Below, one piece after another: positions 22,374 through 32,271 of a stretch of DNA of 64,000 nucleotides (position 1 is the stretch's first letter; each line of letters starts with the position of its first letter). The DNA comes from Isochrysis galbana. Taxonomy: Eukaryota > Haptophyta > Isochrysidales > Isochrysidaceae. Location of the stretch: positions 558,456 to 622,455 of the forward strand of contig CM030944.1 of NCBI GenBank assembly GCA_018136815.1, read 5' to 3'. The position numbers and the translations under genes were made by a program. The notes beneath the pieces are model-generated. The model ran no database searches. It saw nothing but the letters and a program-made list of their open reading frames with translations, and was not told where the DNA came from.

Positions 22374-22736
22374 CAAGTAGGTGGTGGTAAAAAAAATCGC
22401 GCGTTCACTTTTTTTCTTTTGGGGGGGGGTGAGTATGTCAACATGTATTAGTATGTACTACTAGTATGTGATTGACGACGGTTCATTGTCGCGCGCCTTC
22501 AGTTGGGTGTGTTCGCGGCGTAGCCGCAGGGTGCAAATTTGGTTGTTTCGCTTGTTCGCTTGGTTAAGAGCCGCGTTTACGCAGCGCGAGGAAAATTTTC
22601 AGGGTTTTAGTGTCAGACAGTGGTCACTTTGGGGGTCAAGGGAGTAGTAGGTAGTAGGTAGTTGACTATGTTCAAACGGTCAAAAAGTTCGAGTCGAATT
22701 TCGCGTTCGACTATTTTTTCTGCTACCACCTACTTG
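22374..22736. mobile_element. MITE with TA target duplication (Tc1/mariner type)
   Basis: The left end CAAGTAGGTGGTGGTAAAAA (22374) and the right end, read in reverse, CAAGTAGGTGGTAGCAGAAA (22736) form imperfect terminal inverted repeats of about 24 bp. Both ends are flanked by TA (22372-22373 and 22737-22738). The 363-bp interior has no coding capacity. The size, ends and TA duplication fit a non-autonomous Tc1/mariner-type element. Confidence 0.8.
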
Positions 22737-22738
22737 TA

Positions 22739-23355
22739 GGGTAGAGCCGTCCTGCTCGCTCCCCGGCGCGCCAAGCCGACGACGACGCACGGTCCCATCT
22801 CCAGGTCCGAGCTCACCACCCACAAACTTCGACCGGCCACTATGACTATGAGGGATCGAGCGGCAACGGGGGGGGGGGGGGGGGGGGGGTACCCGGGCGC
22901 TGTCCTCCGGCTCGAGGGAGTGAGGGCCGAGGAGGGGGTGTGCCGCGGGTGCCGCACCCTCGATCCCACCGCTCGGCACCCTCGATGGCGGCCAGCTGCA
23001 ACACACGATGGCGCCCTTCCGCTTGACCCTCTCTCTTCTCTCTTGTGGGACGACGAGGTGAAAGGGCGCGCGGCCCAGGTACCCCCACCTGAGATCCAAC
23101 ACCTCGCGAGGCCGAGATTTCTTTCCTCACTAGGATCTCGAGACCGGTTGGACGCCGCGAGGTCGCCGCACGGTCCGAATTCAATCGGGACGGCGAGGCA
23201 CCTCGGCCCTCTCACTCCTTCTTCCGAACGTCGCCAAGGCTTGCGGTCCCTCGCGACAACCCCGCCCCCCCCACCCCTCCCAAGCCCCCTCTCTCCCCTC
23301 CCTCCAAACCTCTCCTCGAGCTCACGTCGCTCCTCACCGCAGCGAGCACGTACAG
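22739..23355. other. 5' flank of the next gene, no gene seen
   Basis: Contains an uninterrupted run of 20 G at 22869-22888 and C-rich stretches at 23261-23315. The 5' leader of the gene starting at 23356 is pyrimidine-rich. Confidence 0.4.
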
Positions 23356-25092
23356 ATGTTCCGATTCATCGCCATCCTCTCACTCATCACGCAGGCTCAG
23401 GTACCGCCCACCCTCGAGCAATCTCCCTCGATCCTTCTGGACAAATTCTGCAGAGTCGCACATTGCATGGCTTGTGCCGCGCGACATCAGCTCAGTCCCC
23501 GCTCACCCAATGAGCTCACCCTCCCTTTCTCACTGTGCCTCTCATAGGCTTCGTATCAGCGCATTGCAGGCTACCAGCCGGCCTCAAAGGTAACCGACCA
23601 CAACGCGATCGACCTCGATCAGGCTGCCATCGAGACGGCGCTGTCAAAGACCCCAGCGGACTATGATGGTGCTATGAGAATTTACACCATCGGCGGGAAT
23701 TCGAAGCCATACTCGGTACTGACTGTGCCTGCGCTGGCAGCAAGTCTCAATAAGGGCACCGAAGTGTTGGCACAGGGCGAGGACGGCCAGCCAGTCAGCG
23801 GCACAGTCTATGAGTCTGCCCTCGTGGGCAGTAACAAGGTTTCGATCCTCTACGACATCAGCACCGTGCAGTCACAATACGTCGGCTGCCGCGTAGGCGC
23901 CCTGCCGCCTGCGTCGCAGGTGCGCCATGGATGCATCAATATTTCTTATCCCGTAAACGTTGGCGGTGCTTCCTTCATGGCCTCTGCGGTTGAGCACAAG
24001 AACGGGCGCCACCTGGCGGGCTTTTCCACGGCTGCTCAAGAGAAGATGTGGGAATGCAACAACGGCTGCCCGTACGAGGAGTACAGAAGCTTCTACAACT
24101 ACTATGGCTCACACACGTATGCGGATGATTGGGTCAAGGGTGCACTGATGGGCTCAAATGTGGCCTTTCCCAACGGTCGTGGATCTGCCGACTTCAGCAG
24201 GTTCAATGATGACGCAACTCGGATTGAGGCAGCAAAGAAGGGCACTGCCTACATGAACGTCTGGATGTACGTCGTCCGCGAATTTGAAGACGCCATCGGT
24301 GACTGTGAGAATAGCTGTATTGAATGCAATGACGATCCCGTGCATGCATGGGACGAAGGCGTGGCCTTCTACACAGGGTCTCTCGTCACACCAAGGGCGA
24401 CAGTGGACTCCGAGGGGCCATTATTTGAAGGTGGCAATTTGATCTGGACACTCATGGACAAGCGCTGCCAGAACTTCAAGACGTGCGGCGCGAAGGGCGA
24501 CATGACGACCGGCACCGCAAAAGTCAATCTGGATTTGGCGAACTACTTTGCTCTCGGTCAGCATAACCTTCTCCTCGGCCAGTGCGAGGCAGCGAACGAG
24601 ATCAAAGACCGTGTTGTCGACCTAATGCGCGTTGGCCTCATTCAGGGCACGATTAGGTACGCCTACAAGGTAGGAAAGCTCATGGGTGATCTCAAGGAAA
24701 AGGCGGAAGGAGCAGTCTTCGCCGCCGCTGTTTTGCCTGCACTACACACCTGCAGCCCGGAAGCGGCGGAGACGGTGTACTCGAACATGCGCCTCGATGC
24801 TACATCTACCAACTTCGCCGACGTGAAGTCTGCATTTGAGAAGAACTACCAGTGCCTCGGCATAACTTGCGCCGATGTGGGCGGCCTATGGTTCGACGCT
24901 ATTGACGACTATTACGAGGGTGCACAGCCTTGTGTCGATGCCTCTGCATCCAGCCTCAACGGCGGGGCTGTGGCGGGAATCGTCATTGCTGTAATCGTGG
25001 CTCTCGGTTTGCTTGTCGTACTCATGTTCGTCATCTTCCGGGAACGGCGTGGCAAGCCACTCTTCCTCAATCTCGACAAGATGCGCACTTAG
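23356..25092 (+). CDS. FEA1/low-iron-inducible (phytotransferrin-type) surface protein
   Basis: A tiny first exon, 23356-23400, encodes a signal peptide (MFRFIAILSLITQAQ). A 147-nt intron (CAG|GTACCG...CTCATAG|) precedes the second exon, 23548-25092, giving 529 aa. The core contains WDEGVAFYTGSL, KRCQNFKTCG and GLIQGTIRYAYKV. From memory these are hallmarks of the low-iron-inducible periplasmic (H43/FEA1) family of green algae and secondary algae, now grouped with phytotransferrins. Many cysteines (CENSCIECND) suggest a folded extracellular domain. The C-terminus has one membrane helix (GIVIAVIVALGLLVVLMFVI) and a short basic tail, so the protein would be anchored at the plasma membrane with its iron-binding part outside. 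Expected role: iron capture under limitation. The assignment rests on motif recall, without a search. Confidence 0.65.
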
Positions 25093-25744
25093 AGATGCAC
25101 TCCCTCTCCTAACCAGCGCACTATTACATGCTTTAGCAGAGCTTTTGTTCACCGTCGAAATGGCCATGGAGGGATGTGCTGCAGTATGCGATCTGAGCGC
25201 TATGGGGAGCACGCAGGCGTTTCAAGAAATCCGCTGGAGTCATGCCTCTCGGTCATAAGGCTTCTACCGAGAAGCCGATGTGCCAAGGGCATTTGCCCGC
25301 ATATCAAAATCTGTTCGTGCCTGAGGCGCGTGATCTTCATCACCGTTTAAATACACAGGCCGCAGGCATCCGTCATGCCCTCAACCTAGGTTGCCATGCA
25401 TTATCTTTCTACTCCGCATGGGGCAGACGAGGGTGAGCTCGCTATATGAGGATGTCTCTTGTCATCATGAGACCCCTAGAATAATAGAGCCATCTTGGGA
25501 AGATCAGCTTCATCGTTAACGGCGTAAAGCTTATGGAGCTTGCGTGCGTTGATGCGTGTGTTGTTTCGTATTTGTTTCCTCTAGCAGCTTGTGCGTAGCG
25601 TAGTGTGTAGTAAGTATCTTGTGCACAACGCAGAGTGCCCTCGCCAAATATGATTCATAATGTTTCTCAAACAAAAGAATTTTGCTTGCGAAAAAAACCT
25701 AAATTTTTAGCGTAAGCCAGCAACCTTCCATTTTGCTTCCGTGG
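25093..25744. other. 3' flank, no gene seen
   Basis: Moderately AT-richer than its surroundings. No coding signal on either strand. Confidence 0.4.
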
Positions 25745-26290
25745 ATTAAACTAAGTTTATACTTGTTGAACAAGGGGGGGCACGAGCCCCCCCCCCCTCA
25801 CTTTCCCCTGTTGTGGGGGACTAACCATCCACCCTCCTGGCATGCTTTATGGCACGCCAGGGCCAGGTTGCACAGCCGAGCCTCTCGCTCTTCCCCACAA
25901 GCTCGCCTGCTTCGCTCGCTTTGGCCCGTCGCGCCTAGCCCATCGCTCCAACCCCTCCTCCACCCCTGGTCGATAGGCAGACAGATGCAGCGTGGGGGCC
26001 CCTAGAGCGTGGAGGGCCAGCGAGGGAGAGGTAGGGTAGGTCAAGGCCCAGACCCAGACTCTCGCCTCCTCTGCCCCCTGAGTTGCCCTCACTCACACGC
26101 TCGTGCCACCAATGGCACGGCACAGACCTTCGATGTTGCGGGTAGGGGGCCCTGCCGCCATGCCACTCAATCAAGGACTCCCCATGGTGGGTGATAGCAC
26201 TGCTGTCACCCTCATGGAGGCAACTCCTACCACCAGTGCACCCCTCGTGGGGCATACCGGGTAGGGGCACTACCGGAGGACACATGCTCG
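25745..26290 (+). repeat. GC-rich repeat of the R1/LINE-leader type
   Basis: Starts at a small palindrome (aagtttatactt) like those at other LINE 5' ends. The part 25960-26085 resembles 10425-10560 (CTGGTCGATAGGCAGACAGA ... CTCTGCCCCCTGAGTTGCCC). It runs into the LINE RT fragment. Confidence 0.5.
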
Positions 26291-26296
26291 GGAGAT

Positions 26297-26787
26297 ATAG
26301 CGTTGCTCTATAAGAGCGAGGACGCTAGGGACCCGAGAAACTATAGACCCATCACGCTGCTTCAAACGGATTACAAAATCCTCGCCAAGGTCCTAGCCAA
26401 TAGACTCAGGAGAACGATTCATACGATAATCTCCAAGGAACAAGTGGGTTTTGTGCCTAGGCGGATGATAGGCGAGGCCACCCATCTCCTAAAGTTAGTT
26501 CAAGCGTACTTGGAAGACACGGATGAGGAGGGCCTAGCCCTGGCGATAGACTGGGAGAAAGCTTTCGATAGAGTCAGTTGGGATTACTACCATAAATAAA
26601 GCGATACAAGCGTTGGGCTTCGGCCCCGGATACTCTAGATGGCTAGCGCTATTAACAAATGTGGACTCACTCCCGACGAGATGGATAAAGGCTAATGGGA
26701 GGCGTAGCAACCCCTTCACGATACACTGCGGCATGCCCCAAGGATGCCCGTTATCGCCCCTCGCTTTTCTCTTGGTGGCCGATAAAT
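26297..26787 (+). mobile_element. LINE reverse-transcriptase fragment with frameshift
   Basis: The first frame (to 26599) reads DPRNYRPITLLQTDYKILAK and LALAIDWEKAFDRVSWDYYH, the RT blocks around the first catalytic Asp. Protein similarity resumes in another frame (AIQALGFGPGYSRWLALL ... GMPQGCPLSPLAFLLVADK), which is the next RT block, then stops before the FADD box. The fragment is broken at both ends. Confidence 0.85.
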
Positions 26788-26790
26788 AAA

Positions 26791-27254
26791 ATAATTAATG
26801 TTATATCCTAGCCAACCCCACTAGCTAATTGGACACAACTTTTCCGTCCCGGAATCCCGCCATGCCTGACGAGCCAGGTGTCCGAGTGCTACCGGGGGGA
26901 GGGGGCACTGCCCCCTCCCCCTCGATATTTGTCCTCCCCCCAGTGCACGCACCAACCCTGCGCACCCCAGCACGTCCTCTCCTCGAGTCCACGCTAGGGG
27001 AAAACCCCTTTCGGGTAAAAGCAACGCAGGGGGGGGGGGCACTCCTGAATAGGGGCCCAGGAGCGCTAATCTCTCCTCGCCGAAGCGAGTGGCCGCGGCG
27101 AGCCGCGGCCCTTCCCTCCTGGCTCTGGCGCCCCCGTCTTCTCTTACCCAAACGGGGCGAGAAGACACGTAAACGCCGGAGGGGAGAGCTGCCGCTCCCC
27201 CCTCCCCTCCCTCTTCCCTTTTCCTCCTCTCTTCCCTGCGGCGGGCGGCAGACT
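26791..27254. other. GC-rich DNA between LINE fragments
   Basis: C/G-rich and open in several frames (26825-27353 on both strands) but of low complexity. Likely LINE leader or GC-rich repeat. No protein recognised. Confidence 0.4.
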
Positions 27255-27756
27255 AGCCGCGGTGCTCTCACAAGCAAGAAAGGCGAAGGTAGATGTACTG
27301 ATGCTCCAGGAGCTTCACGCGTACGAGGATGGATCACACCTCCGGGCGCATAGGACGGCCACCCTACTGGGATGGTCGTGGTTTGCTGCCCCGGGAGAGA
27401 CGGAAGATCCTGCTAGCGGCGTCGCTGTGGCGATCAGAGACGGAGCGGGCAGGATAACCGCTAGACCGGACACACTAGAGATCATACTTGGGGGTAGATG
27501 CGTATCAGTAGAAGCTAACATTGATGAAATAAAGTATCGCATTATATCTGTATACCTTAGCGCGTCCCCCGGCCCCCGGGAAGGGCAAATCGCGAGGATA
27601 AAGAGAACACTAGCCGCGCTAGACACGACCCCGACATTGGTCGGAGGCGACTTCAACTGCGTGGAAGACAGCCAAAAAGACACTAAACGCACGGGAGAAG
27701 CGCCATACCATAACACACACGGGGAAAAATGGAAGGCTTTAGGTGATGTGTCGTAG
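27255..27756 (+). mobile_element. LINE APE-type endonuclease fragment
   Basis: Reads VLMLQELHAYEDG, DPASGVAVAIRDGAG, IISVYLSASPG and TLVGGDFNCVED, which correspond to the QE, substrate-binding and GDFN motifs of the exonuclease-endonuclease-phosphatase fold of LINEs. It lacks the N-terminal SYNINGA part that the related copy at 30130 has. At 27740-27756 it collides with the end of a minus-strand LINE fragment. Confidence 0.85.
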
Positions 27757-29328
27757 GTCTAGCCCCCTTGCCGCTTGCAAGAGGTCCTCCGACGTTCCTA
27801 TGTTGAAATCCTTGTCCACCGTGTACAGCGGGCTTATCATTCTCTTAATGTGTTTGTTGCTCGGGGCGTGTAACCCCATATTCTCCCGTTGTTTTTTTAG
27901 CCTCTGAAAGAAACCGACTTTCGCCGTTACTAACAGGTGATATCTCGTGAGGATCGCTCTTAAGATCGACCTGGCGGACCTGCCGTCCGCGTTGCCATAC
28001 TGAATGTTATAGAAGTCGGTTAGAATATACCTCCACGCCAAGATACCTAAGTATCCTGAGGAGGGGTGCGGTCTATCCACCTGATAGCAGAAAAGACGTT
28101 GGGGTATTTCGGATCCCGGCTTAAGGCAAATCCCTAAAAGTCCTTCTATGAATTCAAAGACAGGCTCCATCGCGATACATGAGGCCAAGTGAGTGGAACT
28201 CTCGGGGGCTATGCCACAAAAGCGGCATGTCGGATCGTCGGCAAAACGGTTCGCCGTAGCTATTCTCCTATGTAGGATATGTTTAAAATGCAGATAGGAG
28301 TCCCTAGGTGTTAAAAAGTTATATTTGTACAGTTGCGATACTTGTTTCCACTTCCCCGAGAGGACCGGTAACCTTTTCTCCCATCTTAGTGTGGATTTTT
28401 GTGCTTTGGTTTTCCTCAAAGCGAGGAACGCTTTAGTCAAGACCCTGACACTCACATCCTCTAGCGTAGTTTGCGTGCCTTTTAGCGTGTACTCTTGAGG
28501 TATCGGATACGCTGTTTCCGCCGGGCCGTCGTACGCTCGTCCCCACTTCAGTGGGGTGAATAGCTCATCGGGCAATAGTTGCGGGCTGATCCGCTCGTGG
28601 ATGTGGGGCTCTCCCATAACATTAAGTTGGACTTTGTGGTGATCGCCTTTTCGGCGCAGATAGAAGTTATGGTCTTTGTCCACTAGAATGTCACCTAGAT
28701 CATGCGCGTCCGGATCTTCTTGAGGGACTAACTCTTGCTCCTCCGGAGGAGGAGGCGGGGGCTTCGCTTGTTTTCTAAGAAGGTCCGTATAGTCAGATGT
28801 GGTATCTACTAGTCTTGATCTAGTCCATTCGGATATCTTTTCCCACGACTTAAGAAGGGGGGCTACTGAAATGTAATTTCCTCTATGGCGTATCCACCGT
28901 TCTCCGTCCGGCAAGTAAGCCGCGCATTCCTCTGTAGTGTATATGTCCCCCGTGTCCGGGTTAATCGTATTGTGTACGATAACCGTCTGAAGAGACTCCC
29001 ATTTAGACCTATGTGAATGGTGAATCGCCGGAGGTTTGTGGAAAAGGTCGTGCCATATCGGGGAGCCCAGGGTTCCTTCCCGTGTGTTTGTTTCCCTATG
29101 GAAGTTAATCCGTCTAAAGTTCTCGAGCGCAAGCTTCCAAAAAGCCGGGAGCGTGCTATTACCACGAATGCTAGCCGTGAGGCTCTTCACGTCGACCTTC
29201 GCGAAGACCGCCGCGCGCCCTAAGGGGGTGCGGCAGAACCATTGGTCTAAGACCGTTTTCCATTCCGCCAGCTTCCCCGTGCGTCCAACAAAGCGCTGGC
29301 CAGCGCCTTCAGAGACGCTGCGGCGCAC
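27739..29328 (-). mobile_element. Post-RT part of LINE ORF2
   Basis: A 529-codon open frame. It contains CRFCGIAPESSTHLASCI, the C-x2-C ... H ... C knuckle that follows the RT in many LINEs, and the AWRYILTDFYNIQYG tail shared with 11204-11620. RT catalytic motifs are absent, so this is a 5'-truncated copy whose frame has stayed open. It stands head-to-head with the next fragment, separated by three bases. Confidence 0.8.
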
Positions 29329-29331
29329 CTA

Positions 29332-30490
29332 GTGGTGCGCAACTACAAATTCGAGATGAAAAACTACATCAACATCAGCTCGCTCGCAAAGGCGGTTGAC
29401 AGTCAAGGGTTCTACTTCCTCCAAGGTAACCAAGAGCGCACCAAAATCCTCACCAAAGAAGGGGTCCTCGTGACCCAAGGCAAGAAGGAGGTATACCACC
29501 TGTACGTGACCCCGAAACAAGGCTCGTTCGCCTCGTTCGACTTCCCACGCAAGCTCTTACTCAACATCAACGGGGCCCCCTACCCCGTTGAATACGCCGT
29601 TCGCAACTGCCGCGAACTCGGAGGCGACATCAAGAACCTCAGCATCCACGCCGGACCCAAGGGCTGCAAAGGATACGTCAAAGCGTACGCACAAGCGTTC
29701 CATCCCCCCCTTCGCACCTGTGTCTGCGAAGAAGAGAAGGCCGCGCGCCTTGAGCGCGAGGAACGTAAGCGCACGGCCCCGCCTAAGATGACCATACAAG
29801 AGGCCATGAACCCTAACGCCCCGGAACTGTGCAAGCGTTTTCCGAATGGGAAGTGCCCCATGAACATCATGGGCAAAGCATGCAACCGCTCGCACGAGTA
29901 CCCGGGAGCATGGAAAGACGGTAAATGCACGATCGTCTGCGCGTTTCCACGCGCAAGCGCCGGACCCCCCGGAAAACAACACAAAGGCGGCTTTTGTGCC
30001 CTAGGAGCCGACTGCCGCTACCTTCACAAGTACGTGCAAACCGCCCTCCCTATGCACCGATGGAACCTACTAATCATATATGCGCTAACATTCAACCCCA
30101 CACTGGGATACCCAGGTGAAGGACCAGTCGTAATCGCCTCCTACAACATCAACGGCGCCGCACACGGCGCCCTAGGATCGGTGCTCGCCCAAGCGAGAAA
30201 AGCGAGAGTAGATATCCTACTACTCCAAGAGCTCCACGCCTACGCCGACGGCAGGCACCACCGAATCTGCATGACCGCCAAGGCTCTGGGGTGGCAAATG
30301 GTGCATGCGCCGGCCAACACCTCTGACCCGGCGAGTGGGGTAGGCATCGCGATACGCGACTCCTCCCCAAGAGTGAAATTGTTACCGGACACGGCGGAAA
30401 CGCTAATCGAAGGCAGATGCCTGCGAGCTAGATGCGTAGTAGACTCTAAAGAATTGGAATTAATATCTATATACCTAAGCGCCGTGGCCA
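29332..30490 (+). mobile_element. LINE N-terminal region: CCCH fingers fused to APE endonuclease
   Basis: The frame has a new N-terminal domain (VYHLYVTPKQGSFASFDFPR). Two CCCH-type fingers follow: C-x7-C-x8-C-x3-H in the CKRFPNGKCPMN region and C-x5-C-x3-H at CALGADCRYLH. It then runs directly into the endonuclease (VVIASYNINGA ... LLLQELHAYADG ... SGVGIAIRDSS ... ISIYLSA). So in this family the RNA-binding fingers and the nuclease lie in one frame. The frame is cut at about 30490 by an inverted GC-rich repeat, before the GDFN motif. Confidence 0.8.
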
Positions 30491-30835
30491 CTCATGGTAG
30501 AGGTTTCCAACATGGGAAGGGCAGCTGAGCTGCCCTTCCACATGAGGTGCTCTTGGGGTGGGAGGGTTTCCCACTGTTGCAGGGGGTCTCAAAGACCCCT
30601 TGCATGCTACGCAGAGCCATGGTGGCAACCTGTTCGGTGCCAGTGCTCGCCACCCCGCGCGCTTGCGCGGGTGTGGTTTGGATGGGTTGGATGGGCTTTG
30701 AGAGGGCTTTCTGACGAGCCGCCTCGGGCGGCATGGGGCGTCCCAGGTGGGGCGCGGTGGCGAGGGTCGCCTGGGGCTCGGGAGCGGTCGCGGCACGCTC
30801 CATAGGTCAAACTATAACAATAGTTTTTTGACCTG
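30491..30835 (-). mobile_element. LINE 5' start with terminal palindrome, minus strand
   Basis: On the minus strand a palindrome (GGTCAAAAAACTATTGTTAT and its partner, 30806-30835) is followed by ATGGAGCGTGCCGCGACCGC (ATG at 30803), then a Pro/Ala-rich frame. The same start occurs at 22123-22170 and, diverged, at 61045 and 62066. It abuts 30490 and the next fragment in opposite orientation. Confidence 0.5.
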
Positions 30836-30836
30836 C

Positions 30837-31002
30837 ATAGGAGAATAGCCACGGCGAACCGGTTCGCTGATGATCCGACGTGCCGCTTTTGAGGTATAGC
30901 CCCCGAGAGCTCCACCCATATAGCCTCGTGCATCGCGACGGAGCCCATTTTCGAATTCATAGAAGGGCTTTTGGGGATGAATCTTCGTCCGGGCTCTGAC
31001 TG
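30837..31002 (+). mobile_element. LINE ORF2 knuckle fragment, plus strand
   Basis: Reads RRIATANRFADDPTCRF, an in-frame TGA in place of the second Cys of the knuckle, then GIAPESSTH and FEFIEGLLGMNLRPGSD. This is a close relative of the 29328-27739 copy (RRIATANRFADDPTCRFCGI). It ends at TGA 31000-31002. Confidence 0.8.
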
Positions 31003-32089
31003 AGATAGCCCGTGTTTACAGGATAAGTCGGGACCGGGGACCGAGGCCGAGGCCGCCGCCTGGGCTTGGTAGGCGTAGGAGGAAGGGGGGAACAAACGCC
31101 ACCCGGGAGGGGGGGGGGGGAGGGGGGGGCGAGCCACCGGACCATACCTAAGCCCTTTACCTCTACCCCCCGCTAGCAGTGCACGTGGGAAGTCGCCTAA
31201 TTGAGGGGGGGGGGGGGGCGGAGGAGTGGGGGTGGCAGAACGCTTGCTGCTTGTAAGTATAGTGGGTCCAGAGCCGCGTGTGAGGTGAGAACAATACAAG
31301 ATTTTTTTGCTTCCGTTTATTCTTGTTTTCGTGAAGCTTTGTGGTTTGCATATAGCGGTATGATCCCGTATTTACATCACATCGGACATTGTTGCATTCA
31401 TTGGACGATGCCCCACGAGCGTGCGCATTTACGGGAGAGCACCCAACATCGATTCCGGGGGCCACCGCGGGCTATTGCCGATGAGCTTCGATCCGCCTCA
31501 CGCCACGGACCCCCGTCCAATGGGATGAGTTTTGGGGGCTCGCAATGTATGAGTAGTAGACAAGTTCGGGTGTCTAGGCTAGATGGACAGCCTCTGAACT
31601 TACACCTTAATGGGATCCCTCGCCATGTGTCGCTGGGTGGTCGACATTGTGCGCTGCCCTTGCGAGACTATGAGACTAGTTGCTTCCTCAACGAGACGCA
31701 CGGAAGCAGGCGGGCGGGCAGAAGGCGGTCTCAATGGCCAACGGCAATCAAAGGCCACGAGGCTAACCGCGGGCCGCTAGAGACGGAGAATGCACGTGCC
31801 TGAACCTGCAAAGATAGCGGCGGGTGTAGGTGTTGGACAGAGCCGGCATGCAGAAAGTGAAGTAGAGGAAGAACGCCATGAATCGCCCAAATCCACCAAA
31901 AGAGGTCGAAGAAACCAAGTTGCCACCCTCTCACTTCGATATTTTGGTACACTACTGCAAGGTGCGACATCTACGGCTTGCGCCAGCTCACCTCTCCAGA
32001 GCCATGAATTGACTTTGGGCCGCAACGGGGGTCAAGCTTTCGTTTGCACAGCATCATGCTGCCTGCGTCGAGAGGTGACTATCGAAGCC
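31003..32089. other. Unassigned DNA next to the first gap
   Basis: G runs at 31109-31129 and 31205-31218. A 200-codon open frame (31201-31803) has no protein character. It ends in 100 N. Confidence 0.4.
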
Positions 32090-32189
32090 NNNNNNNNNNN
32101 NNNNNNNNNNNNNNNNNNNNNNNNNNNNNNNNNNNNNNNNNNNNNNNNNNNNNNNNNNNNNNNNNNNNNNNNNNNNNNNNNNNNNNNNN
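32090..32189. other. Assembly gap of 100 N
   Basis: Exactly 100 N, a conventional scaffold gap of unknown true length. Confidence 0.99.
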
Positions 32190-32271
32190 GTGTGAGCCTC
32201 TGTGTTGCTTCACATGCCGTCTTCGGATTGCATTGTTTAGGATGGCGGGACAGGATGGCGGGTCGGCGTCA

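Noticed and set aside
22842-23513. 223-codon frame upstream of the FEA1-like gene
   Set aside because: Starts at a poly-G run, is Pro/Arg-rich without structure, and overlaps the real first exon in another frame.
26825-27353. Overlapping 115-174 codon frames on both strands
   Set aside because: GC-rich low-complexity sequence between LINE fragments; open frames are expected by composition.
31201-31803. 200-codon plus-strand ORF
   Set aside because: Composition is random-like, with no domain, and it lies among LINE debris and a G-run.
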